A stretch of 64,000 bases of DNA from Lysobacter sp. yr284 (GCF_900107375.1 NZ_FNPT01000004.1:310001-374000), one strand, 5' to 3'; positions 35,989 through 45,837 are shown, counted from the stretch's first letter. The notes: a model not told the origin generated them from the letters alone. Made by a program: numbers and translations.

Positions 35989-38852
35989 CCGGCGAGAAGG
36001 AACGCTGGCAGCGGCTCTCGCAGTTGTTCGACCGCGCCCTGGATATGGAAGGGCCGCAGCGCGACGCCTTCGTCGATAGCGAATGCGCCGACGACCCGGG
36101 ACTGGGCGCGCAACTGCGGCGGATGCTGGCCGCCGATGCACTGCAAAGCGGCCTGGACGCGGGAGTCGCCGGCGTGATGTCGTTGCCGCACATCGAAGGC
36201 GGCGAGGACGACGATGCGGACGATGCCGCCATCGGCGAGCGCCTGGGGCCGTGGCGCCTGGAAACGCTGCTCGGCCGCGGCGGCATGGGCAGCGTGTATG
36301 CGGCCCGGCGCGACGATGGCAGCGCCGGCCAGCGTGCGGCGATCAAACGCTTGCGGCAGCGCTGGGAGCGCAGCGCCCTGGCCGAGCGTTTCGTGCAGGA
36401 GCGGCGCATTCTGGCCAAGCTTTCGCACGCGAATATTCCGGCCCTGCTCGACTACGGCCTCGACGCCGGCGGCAGGCCCTGGTTCGCCTTGGAATACGTC
36501 GACGGGCAGACGCTGGTGGAATGGGCCGATGCGCGGCGCACCGGCTTGCGCGAGCGTATCGCGCTGTTCCTGCAGGTATGCGCGGCCGTGCAGCACGCGC
36601 ACGAGCGTTTCGTCGTGCATCGCGACCTCAAGCCCGACAACATCCTGATCGACCGCAGCGGCCGCGCGCGGGTACTGGATTTCGGCGTGGCCAAACGCCT
36701 GGACGCGGACGAACGTGCCACCCGCACCGACATGTGCGCCGGTTTCACCCCGGAGTACGCCGCGCCCGAGCAAGTATCCGGCGGCGCCATCACGGCGGCC
36801 ACCGACGTCTATGCCCTGGGGGTATTGCTGTATCAATTGCTGGCCGGGCAGCTGCCCTATCATTTCGCCAAGGCCGATCTGCGCGGCGCCACCGAGGCGA
36901 TCGCCGCGCACGCCGCCGAGCGCCTGGAGCGCGCGCTGGTCGCCGGCGACCCGATCCAAGTCGGCGAACGCATCGCCTGCCGCGACACCACGCCGGCCGC
37001 GTTCCGCCGCTTCGTCCGCGGCGATCTGACCCGGATCGTGCAGACCGCGCTGGCCAAGGAGCCCGAGCGCCGCTATGCCAGCGTGGAAGCGATGGCGTCC
37101 GATCTGCGGCGCTTCCTCGACGGCCGCCCGGTGTCGGTCAGCGGCGACACCTATGGTTACCGCATGGGCAAGTTCGTACGGCGCAACCGCTGGGGCGTGG
37201 CGATGGCCACGTTGGCGACGCTGGCCTTGCTGGTCGGCAGTGCGTTTTCCCTGTACCGCGCCGAACAGGAGCGGGTCCAGCGCGAGCGCAGCGAAGCGGT
37301 GCTGGCTTTCATGAAAAACCTGTTCTTCGGCGATGCCGAGGAGGGCGGTTACGGCACCCAGCTGACGGCCGTGCAGTTGCTCGATCGCGCCGCGGCCCGT
37401 GTCGACAGCGCCTTTCCGGACGATCCGATCGGCAAGGCCGAGTTGCTGGGCGTGATCGCGTCGGTGTACGGCACGCTCGACTTGCACCGCGAATCCTCGC
37501 TGTACGCGCAACGCGCGGTGGCGCTGTCGCGCGGCTTGCGCGAACGCCTGCCGAAACAGTACGTGGAGCATGTCGGCTTGCTCGCCGACGCCTACTCGGA
37601 AAGCGGGCGCTACCGGGAACTGGTCGGCCTGATCAATGCCGAACTGGCCTTCGCGCGCCGGCACGACGACCGCGACATGCTTTCTGCGAGCCTGCTGCGC
37701 CAGCGCGGCCATGCGTTCAGGGAACTGGGCCGGCTCAAGGACGCCGAACGCGATCTGCGCGCCGCCATCGCGGCCTACGAATCCGCGCGCACACCGGCTT
37801 CGAGCCGCATCGGCAAAGCCTACAACGACCTCGCCTTGCTGGTCAGCGATAGCGGAGATTCCGAACAGGCGCTCGGCTTGTTCCGGCGCGTCGAGAGCAT
37901 CCATCGGCATGCGCCCGATGTTCTTACTCCGGACCGTCTCATCAACCGCTTCAACCAGGCGCGCGAGACCTACCGGCTCGGTCGCGTCGACGACACCATC
38001 GCCTTGTTGGAGCCGGCCATTGCGCGCATGGAGGCGATCTCCGGCCCGAGCTACAGCCGGACTTCGGTGGCGCGCAATTTGTTGGCGCAGGCCTATGCCG
38101 GCGTCGGCCGCTATGGCGACGCGTTGGCCATGGTCGAGCGCAATCTGCAGGCTCAGCGCAGTTCGCGAGTCGCGGATGCCGAAGCGATCGCCCAGACCGA
38201 AATGGTCCGCGCCAAATTGCTGACTTACCTGGGGCGCGCCGAGCAGGCGCTGCCGATCGCCGAAGCCGGCGTGCGGCTGCTGCGCGAGCGCTATCCCCAG
38301 CCCACCGCGTTGCGCGGACGCTCGCAGTGGATACTGGGCGAAACCCTGCTGTCGCTGCGCCGCTGCGCGCAGGCCGAGCCGCTGCTGCGCGCGGCCTTGG
38401 CCGACGAGCGCGCCCAAACCGGCGGCAAGCCCAGCGTGAACGCCGGCGAGGCCCTGGACAGTCTCGGCCGCTGCCGCGTACAGGCGCGGGACTGGGCCGG
38501 TGCGATCGCGTTGCTGGATCAGGCCGTGGCCGCGTTCCAGACCGAACTGGGCGCCGATCATCCGCGCACCTTGCGCAGCCGGCTGCATCGCGACTGGGTC
38601 CGCAGCCTGCGCGGTGCCGACCCCGACGGGTTGGCGCGCATGGCCGCCGACCGGGCGGCCCTGGCCACGGCCATGCGCGGCGAGCAAACCCCGGTGCTGT
38701 GGCAAGCCGACCTGTTGATCGACGATGCCGCACGCGCGCAAGGCCGGCCGGGCCCGGATGCGGCCCGCATCGCCCGGGCGCGCGCCGGGTTGTCGGCCGG
38801 CGCCGGTCCGGTACGCGCGATGCCGCCGTTGGGAATCAACAGCTTCTCCTGA
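35985..38852 (+). CDS. Ser/Thr protein kinase with TPR sensor domain
   Basis: A 955-residue Hanks-type kinase. Order: cytosolic N-terminus, kinase domain (about 85-390) with LLGRGGMGSVYAA, AIKRL lysine, VVHRDLKPDN, VLDFGVAK and APEQ; one membrane helix (about 404-425, ATLATLALLVGSAFSLY); then a long TPR-like helical region, presumably periplasmic, with TAVQLLDRAAARVD and repeated YxxALxMxE-like helices. It starts with a GTG coupled to the sigma factor and is expected to regulate it or to respond with it. All catalytic residues appear intact. The signal is unknown. Confidence 0.92.
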   Translation: MTGEKERWQRLSQLFDRALDMEGPQRDAFVDSECADDPGLGAQLRRMLAADALQSGLDAGVAGVMSLPHIEGGEDDDADDAAIGERLGPWRLETLLGRGGMGSVYAARRDDGSAGQRAAIKRLRQRWERSALAERFVQERRILAKLSHANIPALLDYGLDAGGRPWFALEYVDGQTLVEWADARRTGLRERIALFLQVCAAVQHAHERFVVHRDLKPDNILIDRSGRARVLDFGVAKRLDADERATRTDMCAGFTPEYAAPEQVSGGAITAATDVYALGVLLYQLLAGQLPYHFAKADLRGATEAIAAHAAERLERALVAGDPIQVGERIACRDTTPAAFRRFVRGDLTRIVQTALAKEPERRYASVEAMASDLRRFLDGRPVSVSGDTYGYRMGKFVRRNRWGVAMATLATLALLVGSAFSLYRAEQERVQRERSEAVLAFMKNLFFGDAEEGGYGTQLTAVQLLDRAAARVDSAFPDDPIGKAELLGVIASVYGTLDLHRESSLYAQRAVALSRGLRERLPKQYVEHVGLLADAYSESGRYRELVGLINAELAFARRHDDRDMLSASLLRQRGHAFRELGRLKDAERDLRAAIAAYESARTPASSRIGKAYNDLALLVSDSGDSEQALGLFRRVESIHRHAPDVLTPDRLINRFNQARETYRLGRVDDTIALLEPAIARMEAISGPSYSRTSVARNLLAQAYAGVGRYGDALAMVERNLQAQRSSRVADAEAIAQTEMVRAKLLTYLGRAEQALPIAEAGVRLLRERYPQPTALRGRSQWILGETLLSLRRCAQAEPLLRAALADERAQTGGKPSVNAGEALDSLGRCRVQARDWAGAIALLDQAVAAFQTELGADHPRTLRSRLHRDWVRSLRGADPDGLARMAADRAALATAMRGEQTPVLWQADLLIDDAARAQGRPGPDAARIARARAGLSAGAGPVRAMPPLGINSFS

Positions 38853-39005
38853 ACCGGGCGGTACGCGAGCGCTGACGGCCAGCCGCTTCTGCGCCGTGCG
38901 GCAGGCGGCGTGCGCCTGTGGCGCAGCGATGTCAGTCGCCGGCGTCGTATTCCGATCCGTAGGGGTGCCGGGCGATTCCGGCGCTACCTACCGAGGAAGG
39001 ACACG

Positions 39006-40943
39006 ATGACTACCGCAAAGCTGCGCCGTGCCAGGCTGGTCCTGGCGATCGCGCTCAGTCTGGGGATGGGCCTGGCCCACGCCGCTTGCCCGAATGGGGC
39101 GGGCGGCAACGAAGGCGAGGAGGGAGGATTCGGCAACGATACCTGCGTCCTCGGCGACACCGCGTTCGGCGACAGCAACCTCGCTCAGTACGGACAGGCG
39201 TTCGGATTCGCCAACAGCGCGATAGGCACCGACCAACGCTCCGCCGTCGCGCTCGGCTGGGGCAACGGTGCGCGCGGGGCCGGTGCGGTCGCCATCGGCT
39301 TGCAATCGAAAGCCGAGGGCGCGCGCGCCTTCAGCGCAGGCGACGGCGCCAGCAGTACCGCGCAGAACGCGATCGCCATCGGCGGCGATGCCGCGGCGAG
39401 CGCCGAAAACGCGGTCGCGCTGGGCGCCGGCAGCGTCGCCAGCGGCCTGGGCAGCAGCGCGTTCGGCTATATCAGCCAAGCCCAGGGCGAATACAGCACG
39501 GCCCTGGGCCAGTTCGCCCGCGCGCTCGGCCAGACCTCCACCGCGGTGGGCGCGGGCGCCTTCGCCGAAACCGCGTATACCACCGCGGTCGGCGCCCAGG
39601 CCGTCGCCAGCAATTACTGGGCGACCGCAGTAGGCCAGAACGCCAGGGCGACCGGCGAATACTCGACCGCCATCGGCCGCGATTCGCAGGCCGAATTCAG
39701 CCGCGCCACCGCGGTGGGCGTGGCCACCCGCATTTCCGGCGACAACGCCACCGCGGTGGGCACCGACGCCTCCGCGGCCGAGAACGCGGTCGCGTTCGGA
39801 CGCGATTCCAAGGCGGCGACCATGAACAGCACCGCGTTGGGCAGCGCCGCCGATGCGTCCGGAGCAGCGGGCGTAGCGGTCGGGTACGCGTCCAAGGCGC
39901 TGGGCGTCGCCTCGGTGGCGCTGGGCACCGGCGCCGAAGTCCTGGCGGGCAACATCGGCACCGCGATCGGGTTCGGGGCCAAGTCCAGCGCGTTCTGGGG
40001 CGTGGCCCTGGGCAACAACTCCAGCGCCGACCGCGACTACGCCGTTTCCATCGGCAGCAACGCGTTCAAGCGGCAATTGATCAATCTGCAAGACGGCACC
40101 CAGGACACCGATGCGGTCAACCTGCGCCAACTCAAGAACGCGCTGAACCTGGCGCCGGTCGCGGCGGCCTTCGGCGGCGGAGCGAGCTACGCGGACGGCG
40201 TTTTCTCCGGCCCGACTTACGCCATCCAGGGCAACAGCTTCGGCAATGCCGGCGATGCGTTTGTGGCCATCGACGGCGAACTGAGCGCGCTCAAGGCGCG
40301 TGCGGATCTGGCCGTGTACTACGACGATGCCGGTAAAGGCAGCGTCACCTTGAAGGGCGGGGGAGGCGGAGGCGGCAACGGCGGCGATGCCGCCACGGGC
40401 ACCCAGGTCAAGAACCTCGGCGACGCTGTAGACGACATGGATGCGGTCAACAAGCGGCAGATGGAGGCGGGCGACCTGGCCACGCTGGAGTCGGCCAACG
40501 GCTACACCGATACCCGCGAGCGCGAGCTGCGCGGCGACATGGCCAGCGGCGACGCCACCGTCCTGGTTTCGGCCAAGACCTATACCGACACCACCGCCAC
40601 GGCCACCTTGACGTCGGCCAATGCCTACACCGACAGCCGCTTCAATGCCCTGAGCGATGCATTCGACACCTTCCGCGGCGATGTCGACCGCCGTTTCCAG
40701 CAGCAGGATCGGCGGATCGACCGGCTGGCGGCGATGAGCGGCGCCTACGCCGGCATGGCGATGAACACCGCCGGCCTCGCGGGGCAGAACCGTATCGGCG
40801 TGGGCGTCGGCGGGCAGGGAGGCGCTGCGGCCATGGCGATCGGCTACCAACGCACGATCGGCGAGCGCGCCAGCGTCTCGATCGGTGCGGCGTTTGGCGG
40901 CGGCGAGAGAAGCGTGATGGGTGGCGCCGGCTACAGCTGGTGA
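39006..40943 (+). CDS. YadA-like trimeric autotransporter adhesin
   Basis: A 645-residue surface protein. A signal peptide (LVLAIALSLGMGLAHA, cleavage near residue 26) is followed by a head of about 14-residue repeats such as ENAVALGAGSVASG and NSTALGSAADASG (to about residue 360), a neck motif QDTDAVNLRQLKNAL, a Gly-rich linker, a second neck MDAVNKRQM, a short coiled-coil stalk (FRGDVDRRFQQQDRRIDRL), and the YadA anchor ending in the aromatic residue of GGAGYSW. Three chains form the outer-membrane pore and a fibre for adhesion. GAGGAAGGA before the ATG at 39006 supports the start. It overlaps or just precedes a secreted-protein gene. Confidence 0.92.
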   Translation: MTTAKLRRARLVLAIALSLGMGLAHAACPNGAGGNEGEEGGFGNDTCVLGDTAFGDSNLAQYGQAFGFANSAIGTDQRSAVALGWGNGARGAGAVAIGLQSKAEGARAFSAGDGASSTAQNAIAIGGDAAASAENAVALGAGSVASGLGSSAFGYISQAQGEYSTALGQFARALGQTSTAVGAGAFAETAYTTAVGAQAVASNYWATAVGQNARATGEYSTAIGRDSQAEFSRATAVGVATRISGDNATAVGTDASAAENAVAFGRDSKAATMNSTALGSAADASGAAGVAVGYASKALGVASVALGTGAEVLAGNIGTAIGFGAKSSAFWGVALGNNSSADRDYAVSIGSNAFKRQLINLQDGTQDTDAVNLRQLKNALNLAPVAAAFGGGASYADGVFSGPTYAIQGNSFGNAGDAFVAIDGELSALKARADLAVYYDDAGKGSVTLKGGGGGGGNGGDAATGTQVKNLGDAVDDMDAVNKRQMEAGDLATLESANGYTDTRERELRGDMASGDATVLVSAKTYTDTTATATLTSANAYTDSRFNALSDAFDTFRGDVDRRFQQQDRRIDRLAAMSGAYAGMAMNTAGLAGQNRIGVGVGGQGGAAAMAIGYQRTIGERASVSIGAAFGGGERSVMGGAGYSW

Positions 40944-40978
40944 GTGCGCCCGTATCCAAACACAACCGGAGAACTACC

Positions 40979-41575
40979 TTGAAACTCGATCTGCTCGGCG
41001 CTGTTGTGGCCGCCATCGCGTTCGTCGCACCCCACGCCTGCGGGGCGCGGGAAAATACCGCTCCCCGTGGCGATTGGTTGCCGGCTCCGCCCGTGCTGCG
41101 ATCGCTGTGCCTGCGGCCGTACAGCCAGACCGTCGTCGTGCGGTTGCCGTCCGGATACTCGGGCTACGCAGGGTCCTTCTCCTGGGGCAGTCGCTATCTG
41201 CGTGTCGACAAGGTCACCGCGCGCCTGCATCAGCCGGGGATGTGGGCTGCCGACCTCGGCGGCACCAGCGCGAACGAATTCGGTTGGTACCCGATGCGCA
41301 TGGACGGCAGTAGCGCCGTGTACGCCAGCGCCGTGGACGGTGCGATCTATCTGGATCCGAACACATCGGGCAGTGTGGTGCTCTACCGCCGCGGCACCGG
41401 CGCGCCCGGCAGCGGCGAGTTCACGGTGGAGGGCTGCCGGGTGGACCAGCGGCCCGAGCCGACGCTCAGGCCGGAAATCGTGGTACCGCACTTGCCGCGC
41501 GAATTCCCTTGGGCGAGCGATCGGCCAGCGTCGTTGCCGATCACCGGGCAGCCGGTGCAACTTCGCAGCCGCTGA
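40979..41575 (+). CDS. secreted hypothetical protein downstream of the adhesin
   Basis: A 198-residue exported protein from the TTG at 40979, which follows CGGAGAA by about six bases and gives a clean signal peptide (LLGAVVAAIAFVAPHACGA). A GTG at 40940 overlapping the adhesin stop would add 13 basic residues. The mature part is strand-rich (QTVVVRLPSGYSGYAGSFSW, SGSVVLYRRGTG) with two cysteines. I know no family. Its position suggests a periplasmic or surface helper of the adhesin, but this is inference. Confidence 0.65.
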   Translation: MKLDLLGAVVAAIAFVAPHACGARENTAPRGDWLPAPPVLRSLCLRPYSQTVVVRLPSGYSGYAGSFSWGSRYLRVDKVTARLHQPGMWAADLGGTSANEFGWYPMRMDGSSAVYASAVDGAIYLDPNTSGSVVLYRRGTGAPGSGEFTVEGCRVDQRPEPTLRPEIVVPHLPREFPWASDRPASLPITGQPVQLRSR

Positions 41576-41582
41576 ACCTGCG

Positions 41583-42329
41583 GTGCGCCATTCGAGCGCG
41601 TCGCGGACATCCGCGCCCGGCAGCGTGTTCTGCATCCGCGACCCGTTCCGGGAGATCGGCACCTTGGTGCTGCGCGCCGGTACGTACGATGACGGCACGC
41701 TGGCAGAAGGCGCCATTCTGGTCGTGGCGGTGCAAGACGTGTTCGGCCTGCCCGCGACAAGCTATCTCCAGCCGCAGCCGCCGGTGTGGACGCCGCCGGA
41801 TCGAAATCCGCAGCCGGCGCCGACGCGGCGGCTGTTGGAGGCTGGTTATCGGGATCTGGCCAGCACGCTTGATCCCGCTGCGCTGCCGGCGGACGCGGGC
41901 TTGGTCCTGGCCGTGGGCGAACAGCCCGCTGGCCTGGCGCTGAACTACATACCGACCACGCGCGTGGGCGGTGGCGCGTACAGCGAGGCCGGCACCAGCG
42001 ATCCGGAAGCGCAGCTGGCCAAGGGCCATCTGCGCTTCGAACTGTTCGGGCACAAGCTCAAGGGCGGCTGGCATCTGGTGCGTTCGGGCAAGCCGGCGCG
42101 GCCACCGCAGTGGCTGCGGTTCGGACTTTACGAGCGACGCCACGAGGAATACAGCGGCGAGCTTGAGAAATTCCATTGGGCCAACAACGTTTCCCTCGCC
42201 TTGGTTGATCGAGATGATCGGGTGGTGTGGGAAGCCGGCGAAGGGTCATCTGCCATCCACGACCCGATGAATGCCGTCGAACGCAGGGCCGCGAACCTGG
42301 ATCAAGTCATCGACAATCTTTTGCCCTGA
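41583..42329 (+). CDS. chimeric protein with embedded LigD phosphoesterase fragment
   Basis: A 248-residue frame from the GTG at 41583, with no clear ribosome site. The first 135 residues are unrecognised (GTLVLRAGTYDDGTLAEGAI, VVAVQDVFGLP, RLLEAGYRDLASTLDP). Residues 140-195 are unmistakably a copy of LigD: QLAKGHLRFELFGHKLKGGW and HLVRSGKPAR, matching LigD residues 111-165. The tail (NVSLALVDRDDRVVWEAGE, VIDNLLP) looks like the end of an envelope lipoprotein. Most likely a recombinant or decaying gene. The phosphoesterase catalytic residues are not included, so no ligase-related activity is expected. Confidence 0.55.
   Translation: MRHSSASRTSAPGSVFCIRDPFREIGTLVLRAGTYDDGTLAEGAILVVAVQDVFGLPATSYLQPQPPVWTPPDRNPQPAPTRRLLEAGYRDLASTLDPAALPADAGLVLAVGEQPAGLALNYIPTTRVGGGAYSEAGTSDPEAQLAKGHLRFELFGHKLKGGWHLVRSGKPARPPQWLRFGLYERRHEEYSGELEKFHWANNVSLALVDRDDRVVWEAGEGSSAIHDPMNAVERRAANLDQVIDNLLP
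41999..42165 (+). repeat. second copy of part of ligD
   Basis: Matches 18143-18305 in the phosphoesterase domain of ligD. Over the first 39 codons I count 13 nucleotide differences by eye; after that the similarity weakens with a short insertion. The frame is preserved. Confidence 0.8.
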
Positions 42330-42926
42330 GTCGCTGGGCTGTGAGGGCGTCGAGAGATGAGGCAATCGCTACCGCCGACGGCCGCTTGAGAGGAAACGCT
42401 TCCGCTTTTCCGCGGCGGCCACGAGACGAACGCTTTGCCGCTGCCGCTGCTTCTTGGCCACCTCTGCGGCCTGGCGCCCACTAGGCGCCCGCTGCGAGCG
42501 GGCTTACGCCAAGCAATACGGTGGCGCGAAGCGAGCTATCGCAGTCAGGAGAGCACGTGAGTGGCCGGATCGGAGCATTCCGTAAATGAGCCGCTCGGCG
42601 CCAGCGCGGGGGAAGCGCACATCGGGCGTTTTATTTGTGTAGCGGCAAGCATTGTCTCGGATGCCTCTTTTATTGAGGTCAAAATCGGCCTTTGAGGCGA
42701 TGTGAATCCCCCTGGTTTTTGCAGACAGTCGCGAGCCGGTTTTGCACTGCCCTCCGGCTCGGTCCGCGCCGGCGCATCGCGCTTGCCGATATCCCAAGCC
42801 GCCATGAGCAGATTTCTTTATGGCGATAAAATCATATTGCTTTCGCGGCTGAGCCGAAGCGGTGGCCCGCGAGTGCGCCGAGCGGCCTTGTCGCGATCCG
42901 AGGAGCCCCCTTCGCGAGTTGCCCCT
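42330..42926. other. intergenic region downstream of lanM
   Basis: A 597-base spacer between convergent genes. No coding-like frame was found on either strand. The composition is mixed, with an AT-richer part around 42620-42700 and 42800-42850. No obvious intrinsic terminator for lanM. Confidence 0.4.
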
Positions 42927-45791
42927 TCAACGAAAGGGCCGGGGGACGCTCAAGCTCAATATCGACGGCACGTGTTCCGGATCGGCAGCGCGCAAGCATG
43001 CATAGGCCATGCCGCTAAGCCCGATCATCAAACCCAACGGCATCTCGTTTTCAGTGCGGCCGCCGCAAACCCAGCGGTTGCTGCCCTGAACCAACAGTGC
43101 GTCGGCGAGCCGGCGGCATCGCGCCAACAATGCCGGGTCGCCGGACTGAACCGCCCATTCAAGCGGAAAGTCGAGGTTGCCCCAACTTCCATGGCAGAGG
43201 CAGTGTCCCGCAGCGTCGTCCATGCCGACAAGCACGGCGTTCAAGCAATGATCGACGTCGCGCTCCCAGGCGGCATCGCGATAGGCCGCCGGCCAAAGCA
43301 GACGCGCCAGTCCCACGCCGGAGGCGCCATGGCACCACGATGCGGTCCCCTTGCGTGCCTGCGTTGCGTTCGTCGTGTCGAGGTCGTACCACGAGCCTCC
43401 GCGGCGTCGGTAGGCGACACGTTCCCGCTCGAGCGCGGACAGGGCCATTCTCAGGCAGCGCGCATCGTCGAATGCGGTCGAATAGCGGGCCAGCGCCACC
43501 GCGATGCCCGCGGCCCCGTGTGCGAATCCGGTCGCACCCAGGGCATCGTCGCTCCCGTCGTGCCAGTACGCGCCGAACGCGTCTTGCTTGGCGGCTGCAA
43601 TCAGGCGATCGGCGCAGCATCTGATCGCTGCGCGCAAGTCGGGATCATTGCGATGGACGTGCAGTTGCAGCAGCACCAGGAGGCAACCCGCGACACCGGA
43701 GATGACATCGAGCTCCCGGTCTTCGGCAATGCGCTCGGAAATGGTCGGAACCCACGCGAGCGCGGCATCAACCAAGTCGGGCCGCCGCTGGCGCACTCCC
43801 AACACCAGCAGTGCATACATCCAGCCGCTCAGGCCGTTGAAGGCACCGATCGCGGGCAGGACGTGCGGGTTGCGCCGCAGGCGGCGGTCGATGGATTCCA
43901 TCGCTGCCGCCGAGCGGGCGACGAGTTCGCTGTGACCGGTCCGTAGCCCCGTTTCCGACAGCATCAGCATCACCCCCGCAAGCCCCTCGTACAGCGCTTC
44001 GTCCATCTGGGCCAGGCGCGGGACGTCTTCGCAGGAATAGTCGAGATGAATGAACCGGGTTTCGCCGCGATCGCAGAAACGCATCGCCACGATCTGATCC
44101 GCGATCTGCAGCGCCATCTCCTCGAAAGAACGCGGAGCGGCGCGTTCGCGCCTGGCAGCCATCGGGCGAGACGTCATCGCGGGCTCATCGAGCCGGGTGC
44201 TTTCCAGCGACTGATGGAGCAGATAGCGTTGCCTGCGGAAATCCTGCGGCGAAAGGGATCGCACGCGCTTTCGCATTTCCCGGATGCCGGAACTCGAAAA
44301 AAGCCCGCCGGCGCCGCGCCCGTCCTCGTCCTCGACCTCCAGGCGGTCTCCGCGGATCCAGAACCTCGGAACGTCGCCGCGCTCGAGGGCGCGTCGTTCC
44401 GAACAACCAACGCTGCGCAGCCCGGGCCAATCCTCGTAGCCCACATTCAGCCTGTCCAGGGCCTCGCTCCGCTTGCACCGGTCCCGCAGGTACTTGGGAT
44501 GCGACATGGCGTCCAGCAGGCGACCGTAGATCGCGGTGGATCGCAGTACGGCCCTCGACTTGAGGCCGGAGAATTGCGACAAGGGGCCGTCCTCGGCGAG
44601 CAGCCAATCCTTGTTGTCCAGCAAACCGGCGTAGGTGGATTCGAAACCCCGCAGAATCGAATCGGCGTACGCATAGGGAAGCGATGCGCCACCGTCGTCG
44701 CGTACCGGAAGGTTCTGTCCATGGCCTGGTTTTTCTTTGACCTGCGCCAGCCGAATTTCATCGCTGCCGGCGCCTATGATCCTGTGCACGAGGCGATGCT
44801 CGGCGCCGGTCGACAGACCGCTGATGTCCACCGACTCCAGCATGCTCTCTCTGGTGGGCAGCAATCCGGATTCCAGAATGGATCTGGCGCCGGCCGCCCA
44901 GCCATTACCTTGTTCGATTTGGTCGGAGCGCGGCTGGCATAACGTCTCCAGATCGACGATGACCGGATAGCCTGCGGAGGCGATGACGTTCTCAAAATGC
45001 AGGTCCGAAGCGGCAATCACATGGGCGATGGCTATCAGGCCCCCATACCGGCAGTAGTAGGAGGCTGCCGCTTCCTCACCGCCTATCGGGACGTGCTCGA
45101 TAGGCTCGGCATATCCGTAGGTTCCTTTGTCGAGCACGAGCGGCGCGCGCTGTCCCGGCCGGATTCCCCGATCCGCGAGCATGCGCAGGCATCGGGCAAA
45201 TGCCGTGTCCATGGCCATCGGGCGCGGCTTGTAGAACAGGGCCCCGCGCTCGAACGCCAGCCGCGCCACGGTGTTGCCGCCGTCGTGTCTGTCGCCCAGG
45301 CCCGTTTCGAAACCGCGCCACGCTCCGATTCCGCAGGCGCCGGGAACCACCGCGCCCAACGAGGCGTGATCTTTCGTGATGCGCTCCAGGAGCAGGTACA
45401 GCGTCCGTTCGACTTGCGTCGTGATGCGGACGATATCGCCGCTCAGCAGCGGATAGTTCTTTTCGATGGCGCTGCGGCCGCAGGCGCTTTGAATATGCTC
45501 GATGAAGAACTGGAATTTGTCCTGTGCGGTATCCCCGCGCAGGAGCCCGCGATGGCGGGCCAGGGCGATCTCCAGGATCAGGGCGCGAAAGCTCCACAGC
45601 AGCAGTGGAGTCGAAAATGCCGAGCGGATGCTCGGCAGCAGGCTTTGGGAGTCGAGCTTGTCCGGATGACTTCGGGCGGCGGATTCGTAGATGCCCGCGA
45701 CACGATACAGCGCCGGCTCGAACAACGGCCCTGCCCACCCCAGGAAAGGGTCCAGTCTTCGCAGGTCCTCGTCGCTCAGCATGACCGGCAC
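42927..45791 (-). CDS. lanM: class II lanthipeptide synthetase (LanM)
   Basis: A 954-residue bifunctional enzyme that dehydrates Ser/Thr in a precursor peptide and then forms lanthionine rings with Cys. The N-terminal dehydratase domain has RGALFYKPRP (Lys188), the catalytic segment DLHFENVIASAGYPVIVDLE (263-282) and SGLKSRAVLRSTAIYG. The C-terminal LanC-like cyclase (about 590-954) keeps all three zinc ligands: Cys820 in WCHGASG, Cys866 and His867 in CLCHGSWG. Length is normal. The GTG at 45789-45791 gives the longest form; an ATG at 45782 is also possible, neither with a clear ribosome site. The precursor gene lies 46 bases upstream with a hairpin between. No transporter is adjacent. Confidence 0.93.
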   Translation of the reverse strand: MPVMLSDEDLRRLDPFLGWAGPLFEPALYRVAGIYESAARSHPDKLDSQSLLPSIRSAFSTPLLLWSFRALILEIALARHRGLLRGDTAQDKFQFFIEHIQSACGRSAIEKNYPLLSGDIVRITTQVERTLYLLLERITKDHASLGAVVPGACGIGAWRGFETGLGDRHDGGNTVARLAFERGALFYKPRPMAMDTAFARCLRMLADRGIRPGQRAPLVLDKGTYGYAEPIEHVPIGGEEAAASYYCRYGGLIAIAHVIAASDLHFENVIASAGYPVIVDLETLCQPRSDQIEQGNGWAAGARSILESGLLPTRESMLESVDISGLSTGAEHRLVHRIIGAGSDEIRLAQVKEKPGHGQNLPVRDDGGASLPYAYADSILRGFESTYAGLLDNKDWLLAEDGPLSQFSGLKSRAVLRSTAIYGRLLDAMSHPKYLRDRCKRSEALDRLNVGYEDWPGLRSVGCSERRALERGDVPRFWIRGDRLEVEDEDGRGAGGLFSSSGIREMRKRVRSLSPQDFRRQRYLLHQSLESTRLDEPAMTSRPMAARRERAAPRSFEEMALQIADQIVAMRFCDRGETRFIHLDYSCEDVPRLAQMDEALYEGLAGVMLMLSETGLRTGHSELVARSAAAMESIDRRLRRNPHVLPAIGAFNGLSGWMYALLVLGVRQRRPDLVDAALAWVPTISERIAEDRELDVISGVAGCLLVLLQLHVHRNDPDLRAAIRCCADRLIAAAKQDAFGAYWHDGSDDALGATGFAHGAAGIAVALARYSTAFDDARCLRMALSALERERVAYRRRGGSWYDLDTTNATQARKGTASWCHGASGVGLARLLWPAAYRDAAWERDVDHCLNAVLVGMDDAAGHCLCHGSWGNLDFPLEWAVQSGDPALLARCRRLADALLVQGSNRWVCGGRTENEMPLGLMIGLSGMAYACLRAADPEHVPSILSLSVPRPFR

Positions 45792-45792
45792 A

Positions 45793-45820
45793 ATGATGGG
45801 CTGCAGATGCAGCCCATCAT
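45793..45820 (-). promoter_or_regulatory. perfect hairpin between lanA and lanM
   Basis: A 13-bp perfect inverted repeat (ATGATGGGCTGCA / TGCAGCCCATCAT) separated by two bases, ending just before the lanM GTG. No T-run follows. It may attenuate transcription, protect the precursor mRNA end or hide the lanM ribosome site, giving more precursor than enzyme. Confidence 0.6.
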
Positions 45821-45837
45821 CGAGTCCCGCATCGGGA

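Noticed and set aside
35928-38741. A 937-codon open frame antisense to the Ser/Thr kinase gene
   Set aside because: Composition is that of an antisense shadow, and the plus-strand kinase is complete with intact motifs.
42504-42797. A 97-codon minus-strand frame downstream of lanM as a possible lan accessory gene
   Set aside because: No ribosome site, no membrane or protease features; the codon pattern is not coding-like.
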